NCBI RefSeq assembly: GCF_030269325.1
Contig: NZ_BSTD01000001.1
Location: 2,186,681-2,250,680, forward strand
Source of the DNA: Amycolatopsis sp. NBRC 101858
GTDB taxonomy: Bacteria; Actinomycetota; Actinomycetes; Mycobacteriales; Pseudonocardiaceae
DNA: 64,000 nucleotides
Direction: 5' to 3'
In this document: in pieces, positions 20,901 through 29,254 of the stretch
How the letters are laid out: every line of letters starts with the position of its first letter
Position numbering within the stretch: position 1 is the first letter of the stretch
Translations under genes and position numbers: made by a program
Notes under the pieces: model-generated
The model's input: the letters and a program-made list of their open reading frames with translations, nothing else
Told to the model about the DNA's origin: nothing
Database searches by the model: none

Positions 20901-22181
20901 ATGGTCACATCGGGGGAACGGTCTGGACAAGCCTCGGGTCGTGGTGTTGCGGCCTGGGCGCTGTGGTCGAGGCCACGCGCCTGGGTCGCGGTCACCCTGA
21001 CCGCGATCGCCGTCATGCTTGCCTGGACCACGGCCGCCACGTTGTCGATCCCGGTCACGCTCGCGAACGTGGGGACGTTCGCGCTGCTCACCGGGCTCGC
21101 GGTGACCCAGACCGAAGTCAGCAGGCGCATCGAGCGCCAGCGCCGGATCCTGAGCAACGGGCCGCACGTCAACATGACGTCGGTCTGGCTGCTCCCCGCC
21201 GGGCTGCTCGTGCCGCCACAGCTGGTCGCCGTCCTGGGCACCGTGCTCTACGTCTACCTCGCCTTCCGCAGCTGGTCGGGCTTCCGGCCGGGCGAGTTCC
21301 ACCGCGTCGCGGCCAACGCGACGACGATGATCCTCTCCGGCTTCGCCGCCGGCCTCGTCGCGGAAGCGCTGCACGGGCACGGCATGACCGCCGTCGCGCT
21401 CGCCGCCGTCGCGTTCTTCACCACCAACACGGCCCTGACCGGGCTCGGCCTGTACCTGGCCGCACCGGAGAAGGCGACCGTCGAGGGCTGCCTGGGGAAC
21501 ATGGACGACAACCTGCTGGAGCTGGCCACCCTGTGCGTCGGCGGCCTGCTCGTCATGGTCCTGACGACCGAGCCGCTGCTGTCGGTGCTGGTCATCCTGC
21601 CGCTGTACGTGCTGCAGCGGTCCGTGCTGATCAAGCGGCTGGAGGAGCTGGCCACGACCGACCAGAAGACGCAGCTGCTCAACGCCACCACGTGGCAGGA
21701 CGGCGCGCAGCGGGAGATCTCGCGCGCCGAGCGCGACAACGGCAGCTTCGGCGCCATGATGATCGACCTCGACCACTTCAAGCGGATCAACGACACCTAC
21801 GGGCACCTCGCGGGGGACGACGTGCTCAAGGCGGTGGCCGCCGTGGTCAAGCAGGAGACCCGGGCGCACGACCTGGTCGGCCGGTTCGGCGGCGAGGAGT
21901 TCGTCGCGCTGTTGCCTTCGACGTCCAAAGCGGACGCGATCGTCACGGCGGAACGGATCCGGCAACGGGTCAGCGAGCTGATCATCAGCACGAAGACCAA
22001 CGAAGGCGCCGCCGTCGCCATCGAACGGCAGACGGCGTCCATCGGCGTCGCCGCCTACCCGCTCGACGGGTCGTCGATCGAGGAAGTGATGGCGTCCGCC
22101 GACGCGGCCGTGTACGCGGCCAAGCACGGCGGGCGGAACCGGGTGGTGGGCTCACCCGAAGTGGCACTGACCGCGGCTTAG
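20901..22181 (+). CDS. Membrane diguanylate cyclase (GGDEF)
   Basis: A 426-residue protein that would make the second messenger c-di-GMP from two GTP. Residues 25-235 contain about six hydrophobic segments acting as a membrane sensor region. The C-terminal GGDEF domain has MMIDLDHFKRINDTYGH (near 290) and an intact GGEEF active-site loop near 330. An inhibitory-site RxxD (RAHD) lies exactly five residues before GGEEF, so product inhibition is expected. No EAL phosphodiesterase domain is fused. The upstream gap of 204 bp holds no other gene. Its target process cannot be read from the neighbours. Confidence 0.93.
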   Translation: MVTSGERSGQASGRGVAAWALWSRPRAWVAVTLTAIAVMLAWTTAATLSIPVTLANVGTFALLTGLAVTQTEVSRRIERQRRILSNGPHVNMTSVWLLPAGLLVPPQLVAVLGTVLYVYLAFRSWSGFRPGEFHRVAANATTMILSGFAAGLVAEALHGHGMTAVALAAVAFFTTNTALTGLGLYLAAPEKATVEGCLGNMDDNLLELATLCVGGLLVMVLTTEPLLSVLVILPLYVLQRSVLIKRLEELATTDQKTQLLNATTWQDGAQREISRAERDNGSFGAMMIDLDHFKRINDTYGHLAGDDVLKAVAAVVKQETRAHDLVGRFGGEEFVALLPSTSKADAIVTAERIRQRVSELIISTKTNEGAAVAIERQTASIGVAAYPLDGSSIEEVMASADAAVYAAKHGGRNRVVGSPEVALTAA

Positions 22182-22290
22182 CTGCGCCGATGATTACCAA
22201 TCCGACCACAGTCACGGCCGAATGGCTTCGTAGCAACAGTTGCGTGCCGCGGTGAGGTCGGCCTACTTCTGGCCGAATGGGTAATTGCGC

Positions 22291-22935
22291 TCACCGCAGC
22301 CGGTCGATGACGTCGCTCGCCTTCGTCTGGAGGCGGGCGACGCCGCCCACCGTGAATTCGGTCAGCAGGTCGATCAAGGCCTCCTGGTCCGGCGGCTCGC
22401 CGTCCCAGGTCGCCTGGACCAGTGATTCGGTCATCGCGAAGAAGAGCGTGACGAGCGCGCGGTCCGCACGGCCGGAGTCGATGCCGTGCGCGGCCCACCG
22501 CTTGCGGCTCGCGTCGGCGTAGACGACCGCCAGCCTCTCCCTCAACCGGGTGAGAGCGGGGTCGCCCGCGCGCTCGGCCGCGCGGAGCACGCCGTAGGCC
22601 TCGGGACTGTCGGCGACGAAGGTGACCATGTTGGCGTAGTTGGCGCGTGCCCAGGCCCGCAGGCCGGGCTGCGGGTCGGTCACCGACGGGCCCGCGATGG
22701 CGGCGAACGCGCGTTCCTCGGTTTCGGCCACGACCTCGGCGAACAGCGTCGCGCGGTCGCCGAACCGCTCGTAGACGGACTGGCGCGAGACGCCGGCCTC
22801 GCGCGCGATCTGCTCGATCGTCGCGCCCTGCATCCCGTGCTGCGCGACGACCTTCGCCGTCGCGGTCAGCACGCGGGCGCGCTGCTCCCCGACCGGGAGC
22901 TTGCGCGGCCGTCCGCGCGGCGCCGGGCTTGACAT
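22291..22935 (-). CDS. TetR-family transcriptional regulator
   Basis: A 214-residue DNA-binding repressor. The N-terminal helix-turn-helix is clear: TIEQIAREAGVSRQSVYERFGDRATLF near residues 38-64, preceded by a basic GRPRKL arm. The C-terminal ligand domain is all-helical and specific to this protein. ATG 22935 is supported by GAGGTGG upstream; a frame extension to 22998 has no site. It is transcribed divergently from the secreted lipase at 23024 with 88 bp between them, so it probably controls the lipase gene and itself. Confidence 0.9.
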   Translation of the reverse strand: MSSPAPRGRPRKLPVGEQRARVLTATAKVVAQHGMQGATIEQIAREAGVSRQSVYERFGDRATLFAEVVAETEERAFAAIAGPSVTDPQPGLRAWARANYANMVTFVADSPEAYGVLRAAERAGDPALTRLRERLAVVYADASRKRWAAHGIDSGRADRALVTLFFAMTESLVQATWDGEPPDQEALIDLLTEFTVGGVARLQTKASDVIDRLR

Positions 22936-23023
22936 GGTGGTCCACCTCACGTGATTCTTTTTCCGACACCTCTGTCCAAAAAGGTGTTCCCCGCGCACTA
23001 GTCCTGCTCAACGAGGAGCAAGC

Positions 23024-24247
23024 ATGCGTATCTTCTCTCGCCGCGCCCTCTCCGCGGCGGTCGCCACGGTTTCGGTTCTGGCCCTGGTGGCGCTCGGCCC
23101 GCCGCAAGCCTCCGCCGCGTCGTTCTACGACCCCCCTTCGCCCCTGCCGGCCGGCAGCGACGGCGACGTCATCCGGCACGAGGCGTCGACGTTCTACATC
23201 GACCCCGTCAAGCTGATCAAGGCCGATGCGGGCGTCCAGCGGATCATGTACCGCAGCACCGACACCCACGGTTCGCCGATCGCGGTCACCGGGACCGTGC
23301 TGACCCCGCGGCCGGCCTGGCACGGCGCCGGGGTGCGGCCGATCGTCTCCTACGCCGTCGGCACGCAGGGCGAGGGCGACGACTGCGCGCCGTCGAAAGC
23401 GCTTGCCGCCGGCTTCGAGTACGAAGGACCGTTCATCGCCGGGTTGCTGGCGCGCGGCTACGGCGTCGTCGTCACCGACTACGAGGGACTCGGGACACCG
23501 GGCGACCACACCTACGTCAACCGCGCTTCGGAAGGGCACGCGGTGCTCGACGCGATCCGCGCGGCGCAGCGGCTGCCGGAGGCCGGGCTCCCGGACGACG
23601 GCCCGGTCGCGATCGCGGGCTACTCCCAGGGCGGCGGCGCGTCGGCCGCGGCGGCGGAGCTGCAGCCCAGCTACGCGCCGGAACTGAAGCTGAAGGGCGC
23701 GTACGCGGGCGCGGTGCCGGCCGACCTGGCTTCGGTGGCCAAGAACCTCGACGGCCACTACGCGGTCGGCTTCCTCGGCTTCGCGCTGGTGAGCATGAAC
23801 TACGCGTACCCGGAGCTGGGCATCCCGGCGCTGCTCAACGCCCGCGGCAAGCAGCTGTTCGAGCAGGTCCGGACCGAGTGCACGGTGGAGGCGATCGCCG
23901 CGCACGCGTTCACGCGGTCGTCGACGCTGACGAACGACGGCCGCTCGCTCACGGCGTACCTCGGTGAAGAGCCGTACGCGTCCAGGGTGGCGGAGCAGAA
24001 GATCGGGACGCTGAAGCCGACGGCGCCGGTGCTGATCGTCCACAGCGCACTCGACGACATCGTCCCCTACGCGCAGGACCGCGACCTGGGCCGGACGTGG
24101 TGCGGCAAGGGCGTCCGGCTGCAGTTCAGCACGACGCTGGTGCCGACCCACGTGCTCGGCGCGGTGCGGGCGTACCCGGAGGCGTTCGCGTGGCTGGAGG
24201 CGCGCTTCGCCGGCCTCCCGGCGCTCTCCAACTGCGGCTTGTTCTGA
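23024..24247 (+). CDS. Secreted lipase (LIP family, alpha/beta hydrolase)
   Basis: Exported 407-residue serine hydrolase of the secretory lipase family (PF03583), which releases fatty acids from lipids outside the cell. Signal peptide: residues 1 to about 31 with a VATVSVLALVALG core and ASA cleavage site. The nucleophile elbow GYSQGG (Ser near 201), a following Gly-Gly-Ala-Ser, the Asp in HSALDDIVPY near 343 and the His in LVPTHVLGA near 375 give the triad. Cysteines at both ends of the mature protein suit disulphides. A GAGGAGC site precedes the ATG. Divergent TetR gene suggests ligand-controlled expression. Confidence 0.92.
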   Translation: MRIFSRRALSAAVATVSVLALVALGPPQASAASFYDPPSPLPAGSDGDVIRHEASTFYIDPVKLIKADAGVQRIMYRSTDTHGSPIAVTGTVLTPRPAWHGAGVRPIVSYAVGTQGEGDDCAPSKALAAGFEYEGPFIAGLLARGYGVVVTDYEGLGTPGDHTYVNRASEGHAVLDAIRAAQRLPEAGLPDDGPVAIAGYSQGGGASAAAAELQPSYAPELKLKGAYAGAVPADLASVAKNLDGHYAVGFLGFALVSMNYAYPELGIPALLNARGKQLFEQVRTECTVEAIAAHAFTRSSTLTNDGRSLTAYLGEEPYASRVAEQKIGTLKPTAPVLIVHSALDDIVPYAQDRDLGRTWCGKGVRLQFSTTLVPTHVLGAVRAYPEAFAWLEARFAGLPALSNCGLF

Positions 24248-24253
24248 CCCGCT

Positions 24254-24281
24254 GGGCCCGGGACCACGCGGTCCCGGGCCC
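24254..24281. terminator. GC-rich hairpin between convergent lipase and DUF3151 genes
   Basis: Perfect 12-bp stem GGGCCCGGGACC / GGTCCCGGGCCC with ACGC loop (24254-24265 and 24270-24281). It has no T-tract, but its place between two converging stop codons suggests a bidirectional terminator. Confidence 0.6.
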
Positions 24282-24287
24282 GCGGCG

Positions 24288-24698
24288 TCACTTCAGGCCG
24301 GTGGCTTCCGCCGCGGCGGGGTCGGAGTCGGCGAGGAACGTCCGGCAGCGGTCGTACTCCTCGGTCTCGCCGATCTTCCCGGCGGCCTTGCCCAGGACGG
24401 CCAGCGCCCGCAGGAACCCCTGGTTCGGGCGGTGCGACCACGGCACCGGGCCGAAGCCCTTCCAGCCCGCGCGGCGCAGCTGGTCGAGCCCCCGGTGGTA
24501 CCCGGTGCGCGCGTAGGCGTAGGCGGCGACGGTCTCGCCCGCGTCGAAGGCCTTCTCGGCCAGCGAAGCCCAGGCCTCGCTGTAGTCGGGGTGTTCGGCG
24601 GCGACGGTCGCCGGGTCGTTCCCGGCGTCGAGCGCGGCCTGGGCGGCGGTGTGCTCGGGCAGCAGCGTCGGCTCGGGGCCGAGCAGGTTGTGCGTCAT
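24288..24698 (-). CDS. DUF3151 family protein
   Basis: Conserved actinobacterial protein of 136 residues, function unknown. It begins MTHNLLGPEPTLLPEH, the usual start of DUF3151 proteins, then forms an all-helical domain containing WASLAEKAF and YAYARTGYHRGLDQLRRAGWKG (near 65-85), a pattern of repeated helices resembling a TPR. An in-frame ATG three codons earlier (24707) is possible. In mycobacteria a DUF3151 gene sits close to fba (Rv0360c and Rv0363c, from memory), as here. No signal peptide or membrane segment. Confidence 0.87.
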   Translation of the reverse strand: MTHNLLGPEPTLLPEHTAAQAALDAGNDPATVAAEHPDYSEAWASLAEKAFDAGETVAAYAYARTGYHRGLDQLRRAGWKGFGPVPWSHRPNQGFLRALAVLGKAAGKIGETEEYDRCRTFLADSDPAAAEATGLK

Positions 24699-24720
24699 GC
24701 CGCCCATTCTGCCCCGCGGG

Positions 24721-24807
24721 TCAGAAGAACAGGGCCCCCAGGACCCCGCCGCCGGCCAGCACCAGGGCGCCGATCAGGACGGCGGCCACAACTCGTTTCG
24801 GCATCAT
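24721..24807 (-). CDS. Possible 28-residue membrane peptide
   Basis: Tentative. A short frame reads MMPKRVVAAVL and continues as one hydrophobic, Gly/Ala/Val/Leu-rich helix ending LGALFF. Two basic residues before the helix and a purine-rich GGCAGGG about 12 bases upstream of the ATG make it look like a small membrane peptide. It lies directly upstream of the DUF3151 gene on the same strand. There is no homology evidence, and chance open frames of this size are common at high GC. Confidence 0.35.
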   Translation of the reverse strand: MMPKRVVAAVLIGALVLAGGGVLGALFF

Positions 24808-24923
24808 GGCGGCACACCCTGCCAACCGAGGCACGCCCGAGGCAAATCGTCCACCCGTAGGGGTGAACCCTGGTTTTGGAGGTCTTTGCCACGGTCTTGG
24901 CCCGCTCGTGACCATGACCGGCC

Positions 24924-26132
24924 ATGATGTCCGGCATGGCCAAGGCAGTCGACGTCCCGGTGGACGTGATCCCGCGCAGCCCGATCGGCAAGACGCGGCT
25001 GTTCTTCTCGCGGCACTGGCACCGCGGCGCCCCCGGGCAGCCGACGCCGGACTGGGTGCTCCGGTTCTGCTACGGGATGTGGCTGGCGGCGTTCGCGTTC
25101 AAGCTGCTCGGCTCGTCGTGGGACATGTCGTGGCACTTCATGTGGCTGCGCGACGACCTGGCGCCGCCGCACCTGATCAACACCGTCGGCACGGTGATCA
25201 TCGTGGTGCTGGTGGCGATCCACAGCTACACGGGTCTCGGAGCCGACAAGACGTCGCTGCGCTTGATGCAGATCGGCCTGCTGACGTTCCTGGTGGCGGC
25301 ACCGCTGGACGTGATCAACCACCGCGTCAACGGCCTCGACCTGACCGCGTGGAGCCCGTCCCACATGATGTTGTACCTGGGCACGGGCATCATGCAGGCG
25401 GGCGTGCTCCTGGGGTGGCTCCGGCTGTCCCCGCCGGGGCGGTTCCGGACGGGCGTACTGCTCGCACTGTGGGCGTTCTTCCTGGAGAACACGTTCTTCC
25501 CGAACGGCCAGCAGGAGTACGGAATCCTGGGGTTGCGCGCATGGGAGCGCGGGACACCGGAGGCCGAGCCGTCACTGCTGGACTTCGCGGCCAACCAGAT
25601 CGGGCACCCGGTCGACCGGACCGCGGTCATGCACTTCACGATGCCGATCCCGGAGTGGGTGTACCCGCTGTGGGGCATCGGGGTGATGGCACTGATCTTG
25701 GTCCTGGCGCGGCGAACGCTGGGTTTCCGCTGGTCGGCTTCTCTTGTGGCCCTGGTGTACGTGGGCTACCGGTCGGTGATGTGGCCACTGCTGCTGGGGC
25801 TCGGTTTCCCGGTGTCGACGGTGCCGTTCTACCTGCTGTTCGTGGGGTTGGCGGTGGACCTGGCGTTCATCATCGGACGCGGTCACGACCTTTTGACAGC
25901 CGGCGCGGGGGCGTTGCTGGTGACGGCGTTCGGGTACGGGGCGCTGTGGGTGCAGTCGCAGTTCAGGCCATGGGTCCTGGGTGACGCGCACACGGAGTCG
26001 GCGCCGCCGGTGGCGTACTGGACGGCGTTGGTGGTGCTGGGCGGGGTGTTCGCGCTGTGGGCGGCGGCTGCTCCGGCGACCCGGCGGTGGTCCGCGCGAC
26101 GGGTCGCGGTGGAGGCACGACACGCCGGATGA
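24924..26132 (+). CDS. Multi-pass membrane protein of unknown function
   Basis: About 402 residues with roughly ten hydrophobic segments and a short cytoplasmic N-terminus; I do not recognise the family with certainty. Notable conserved-looking motifs in or near helices are SSWDMSWHFMWLRDD (near 63), WSPSHMMLYLGTG (near 140), LENTFFPNGQQEYG (near 190) and MHFTMPIPEWVYPLWG (near 237). Several His, Trp and Asp residues at helix borders hint at metal or heme coordination, but that is speculation. Start codon is uncertain among ATGs at 24924, 24927 and 24936, none with a strong ribosome-binding site. It appears to be monocistronic. Confidence 0.7.
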   Translation: MMSGMAKAVDVPVDVIPRSPIGKTRLFFSRHWHRGAPGQPTPDWVLRFCYGMWLAAFAFKLLGSSWDMSWHFMWLRDDLAPPHLINTVGTVIIVVLVAIHSYTGLGADKTSLRLMQIGLLTFLVAAPLDVINHRVNGLDLTAWSPSHMMLYLGTGIMQAGVLLGWLRLSPPGRFRTGVLLALWAFFLENTFFPNGQQEYGILGLRAWERGTPEAEPSLLDFAANQIGHPVDRTAVMHFTMPIPEWVYPLWGIGVMALILVLARRTLGFRWSASLVALVYVGYRSVMWPLLLGLGFPVSTVPFYLLFVGLAVDLAFIIGRGHDLLTAGAGALLVTAFGYGALWVQSQFRPWVLGDAHTESAPPVAYWTALVVLGGVFALWAAAAPATRRWSARRVAVEARHAG

Positions 26133-26229
26133 GAGTGCCTGCCACTGGCGGCTTCAGTAACGAAGAACCGGTTCAGGGCGACTCCGACACACGCGTGATC
26201 CCACCGCGCCGACGTCGGAGGATGAGGAC

Positions 26230-27132
26230 ATGTGGCCCTTCTCTCGAAGGAACAAGGCGCCGCACCTGCAAGGGCCCGGGCGGCCCTCGCAGCCCGCGAC
26301 ACAACAGGTCGCCCCGAAACGCGCGGTCGCACCGAGTCTCAGCAAGCCGCCCCTCAAGCTCGTCCCTCTTTCGGATGAGGGACGGCTCGCTGTTGTCGGC
26401 GAGAGTCACCACCAGGACGCACTTCGCCTCGTCGCCGGTGGAAGAGCCTGCGGCACGACCTTCGAAGAACACCTGCCCGCGACGGCAGTACTGGTACCGG
26501 AGCCGGAGAATTCCTGGGACAGGAACGCCGTGCGGGTCGATGTCCTGATGGGCAACCGCCCGCTCAAGGTCGGCTACCTGTCCAGCACTTGGGCGGAGGA
26601 TTACCAGCCTGAGCTGTTGAAACTTCGAGCCGAGGGCGCACTGGGCACGTGCCCGGCGCGGATCACCGGCGGCGGAGCGAAGTTCTACGGCATCTACCTC
26701 CACGTGGCCCGTCCCGACGAACTGCATGACCGCAAAGAACCCGAAGACCCGGTCGTCGCGAAACTGACCGGTTCGGACGTGCTTCTCCGGAGCGCCTGGT
26801 CGTGCACGGTGACCAAGGAGGAGAACCACCAGGATGTTCTCCGAAGCTTCGCTCCCGCGGGCAAGCAGGAGTACCGGGAGGTCGTGGCGTCCTTGACGTT
26901 CTGCACGATCGAGAGCGGCAAGTACCGGGGCCGGCGAGCCATCGAAGTCCGCCTCGGCGATCGACGCGTCGGCCAGCTCACCCACGCGATGACTGAGCGG
27001 TACCAAGCGATGGTCGAGCGGTTTGCCGAACAGAACCTGGTTGTCCGATGCGAGGCCTACACCACCAAAACAGCCAAGGGTGTCGAGGTGGAGCTCCTGA
27101 TGCCGCGGGACCCGGCACGAGCGGTCAGGTGA
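26230..27132 (+). CDS. HIRAN-domain protein
   Basis: A 300-residue cytoplasmic protein. Residues about 52-140 match the HIRAN pattern: a VVGESHHQDAL strand, then VLVPEPENSWDRNAVRVDV and LKVGYLSSTWAEDY. HIRAN domains bind DNA ends or 3' single strands and are usually fused to helicases or nucleases; here no such domain is attached. The C-terminal half (about 165-295) repeats a similar order (SLTFCTIESGKYRGRRAIEVRL then RRVGQLTHAM), suggesting a second diverged copy. A GGAGGATGAGG precedes the ATG. Codon use is somewhat less GC-biased than in the neighbours, hinting at acquisition. A strong terminator follows. Confidence 0.75.
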   Translation: MWPFSRRNKAPHLQGPGRPSQPATQQVAPKRAVAPSLSKPPLKLVPLSDEGRLAVVGESHHQDALRLVAGGRACGTTFEEHLPATAVLVPEPENSWDRNAVRVDVLMGNRPLKVGYLSSTWAEDYQPELLKLRAEGALGTCPARITGGGAKFYGIYLHVARPDELHDRKEPEDPVVAKLTGSDVLLRSAWSCTVTKEENHQDVLRSFAPAGKQEYREVVASLTFCTIESGKYRGRRAIEVRLGDRRVGQLTHAMTERYQAMVERFAEQNLVVRCEAYTTKTAKGVEVELLMPRDPARAVR

Positions 27133-27139
27133 CACGACG

Positions 27140-27169
27140 AAGGGGCCGCCACAGCCGTGGCGGCCCCTT
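27140..27169. terminator. Bidirectional terminator between HIRAN gene and fba
   Basis: Perfect 13-bp stem AAGGGGCCGCCAC / GTGGCGGCCCCTT (27140-27152 and 27157-27169), loop AGCC, followed by T on the plus strand and preceded by A on the other. It lies between converging genes. Confidence 0.85.
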
Positions 27170-27183
27170 TCGCGTAACCGGAC

Positions 27184-28215
27184 TTACTTGACCTTCGTCC
27201 CCGCCGAGCCCAGAGCCTGGCAGGCCTCGACCACGCGCTGAGCCATGCCGGCCTCAGCGGCCTTCAAGTACGACCGCGGGTCGTAAACCTTCTTGTTGCC
27301 GACCTCGCCGTCGATCTTCAGCACGCCGTCGTAGTTCTTGAAGAAGTGGTCCACAATCGGGCGGGTGAACGCGTACTGCGTGTCCGTGTCGACGTTCATC
27401 TTCACCACGCCGTACGACACCGCCTCGCGGATCTCCTCCGGGAGGGAGCCCGAGCCGCCGTGGAAGACCAGCTCGAACGGCTTGGCGCCCGCGTCCAGGC
27501 CGAGCTTCTTCGCCGCCGCCTCCTGGCCGCCCTTGAGGACGTCCGGGCGGAGCTTCACGTTGCCCGGCTTGTACACGCCGTGGACGTTGCCGAACGTCGC
27601 CGCCAGCAGGTAGCGGCCACGGTCGCCCGCGCCCAGCGCGTCGATCGTCTTCAGGAAGTCGCCCTCGGCCGTGTACAGCTTCTCGTTGATCTCCGCCTCG
27701 ACGCCGTCCTCTTCGCCGCCGACGACGCCGATCTCGACCTCGAGGATGATCTTCGCGGCCGCCGTCTTGGCGAGCAGCTCCGCGGCGATCTCGAGGTTCT
27801 CGTCGAGGTCGATCGCCGAGCCGTCCCACATGTGGGACTGGAACAGCGGGTTCTGGCCGTTCTTGACGCGCTCGGCCGAGATCTCGATCAGCGGGCGGAC
27901 GAAACCGTCCAGCTTGTCCTTCGGGCAGTGGTCGGTGTGCAGCGCGACGTTGACGTCGTACTTCGCCGCCACGACCTGCGCGAACTCCGCGAGCGCGGCC
28001 GCGCCGGTCACCATGTCCTTGACCTTCTGGCCCGACGCGAACTCCGCACCGCCCGTGGAGAACTGGATGATCCCGTCGCTCTCCGCCTCGGCGAACCCGC
28101 GGATGGCGGCGTTCACGGTCTCGGACGAGGTCACGTTGATGGCCGGGTAGGCGAACTCGTTCGCCTTCGCCCGGTCGAGCATCTCCGCGTAGACCTCGGG
28201 GGTCGCGATGGGCAT
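27184..28215 (-). CDS. fba: Class II fructose-bisphosphate aldolase
   Basis: Zinc-dependent aldolase (343 residues) that interconverts fructose 1,6-bisphosphate with glyceraldehyde 3-phosphate and dihydroxyacetone phosphate in glycolysis and gluconeogenesis. The zinc-binding motif HTDHC is at residues 93-97; the catalytic region LEVEIGVVGGEEDGV is near 165; later motifs are FGNVHGVY and VFHGGSGS. Its ATG follows a near-perfect AAGGAGG. The gene stands in the same orientation and near the same partners (DUF3151, DedA) as mycobacterial fba. Probably constitutive and single-gene. Confidence 0.97.
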   Translation of the reverse strand: MPIATPEVYAEMLDRAKANEFAYPAINVTSSETVNAAIRGFAEAESDGIIQFSTGGAEFASGQKVKDMVTGAAALAEFAQVVAAKYDVNVALHTDHCPKDKLDGFVRPLIEISAERVKNGQNPLFQSHMWDGSAIDLDENLEIAAELLAKTAAAKIILEVEIGVVGGEEDGVEAEINEKLYTAEGDFLKTIDALGAGDRGRYLLAATFGNVHGVYKPGNVKLRPDVLKGGQEAAAKKLGLDAGAKPFELVFHGGSGSLPEEIREAVSYGVVKMNVDTDTQYAFTRPIVDHFFKNYDGVLKIDGEVGNKKVYDPRSYLKAAEAGMAQRVVEACQALGSAGTKVK

Positions 28216-28332
28216 CGGTATTCCTCCTTGGCAGGGATGGGTCCCGACCGCATCGTACGAGGTGGACCGCCGCCGCACACCGGTCCCCGGGGAGAAACTT
28301 CTCCGCACGTCGAATCGGTTCAGAAGGAGGTA

Positions 28333-28365
28333 CGTCCGGCCGCCGGGCGAACCGGCGGCCGGACG
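28333..28365. terminator. Hairpin downstream of LLM oxidoreductase gene
   Basis: Perfect 14-bp stem CGTCCGGCCGCCGG / CCGGCGGCCGGACG (28333-28346 and 28352-28365), five-base loop, just past the LLM stop codon on the minus strand. No clear T-run. Confidence 0.6.
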
Positions 28366-28369
28366 GGGA

Positions 28370-29191
28370 TCACACCAGTTCGGCGGCCAGGGCGCGGTAG
28401 GCCGGCCACGGGTCCTCGTTGAGCACCTGGACGATCACCTGGTCCGCCCCCGCCTCCAGGTGGGCCGACAGGCCGCGTGCGATCGTCGGTGCGTCGCCGT
28501 GCAGGGCCAGCTCGTCGATCAGGTGGTCGCTGCCCTCGCCCTCCAGGTCGGCGTCCGTGAAACCGAGTTTCCGCAGGTTGGCGACGTAGTTCGACAGCCC
28601 CAGGTAGTACTTCACCGTCTGCCGCCCGATCGCCCGGGCCTCGGCCGCGTCGGTCGACAAGACGACCTTGTGCTCCGGGGCCAGCAGCTTGCCCGCGCCC
28701 AAGATCTCGCGCGTGGAACGGGTGTGCTCCGGCGTCGTCAGGTACGGGTGCGCACCTGCCGTCCGCGCACCCGACAGCTCCACCACCTTCGGCCCCAGCG
28801 CCGCCAGCGCGCGCCCGGCGACCGGCACCCCCGCCGCGTCCAGGCCGTCCAGGTATTCGACCAGCGCCGCGTACGGCTTCTTGTACTCCTTCGTCGCTTC
28901 GCGGTGGCCCGCGCCGACGCCCAGGAGGAAGCGGTCCGGGTACTTCGCCGCGATGCGCTCGTACGCCTTCGCGATCGACGCCGGTTCGTCCTGCCAGATG
29001 TTCACGATGCCGGTCGCGATGACCAGCGAGTCCGTCGCCGCGAGCAGGTCGTCCACGGGCGCGAGGTCGCCGCCGGGCGAGCCGCCCAGCCAGATCGCCC
29101 CGTAGCCGAGCTTCTCCGCCTCCGCCGCGAACTTCGCGTCGACGTTGCCGTGGTACCGCCAGATTCCGAGCTTGCCCAGTTCGATAGCCAT
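28370..29191 (-). CDS. LLM-class F420-dependent oxidoreductase
   Basis: A 273-residue luciferase-fold enzyme of the actinobacterial F420 type (TIGR03620-like). It begins MAIELGKLGIWRYHG, has GVGAGHREATKEYKKPYAALVEYL near residue 92 for flavin phosphate binding, and LAALGPKVVELSGARTAGAHPYLTTPEHT near 125, hallmark segments of that subfamily. GGAG lies four bases before the ATG. The physiological substrate is unknown. Divergent from an aldo/keto reductase gene (29255), separated by only 63 bp. Confidence 0.87.
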   Translation of the reverse strand: MAIELGKLGIWRYHGNVDAKFAAEAEKLGYGAIWLGGSPGGDLAPVDDLLAATDSLVIATGIVNIWQDEPASIAKAYERIAAKYPDRFLLGVGAGHREATKEYKKPYAALVEYLDGLDAAGVPVAGRALAALGPKVVELSGARTAGAHPYLTTPEHTRSTREILGAGKLLAPEHKVVLSTDAAEARAIGRQTVKYYLGLSNYVANLRKLGFTDADLEGEGSDHLIDELALHGDAPTIARGLSAHLEAGADQVIVQVLNEDPWPAYRALAAELV

Positions 29192-29254
29192 GGAACACTC
29201 CAACGCGTGGGACGGCGATTTTCCTCCCGGGATCGGCGAACTAACGTCGAAGGC

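Noticed and set aside
22182..22290. Terminator in the convergent gap between the cyclase and TetR genes
   Set aside because: Only a direct repeat TGGCCGAATGG-like pair and weak ATTACC/GGTAAT arms are present, with no strong stem or T-run.
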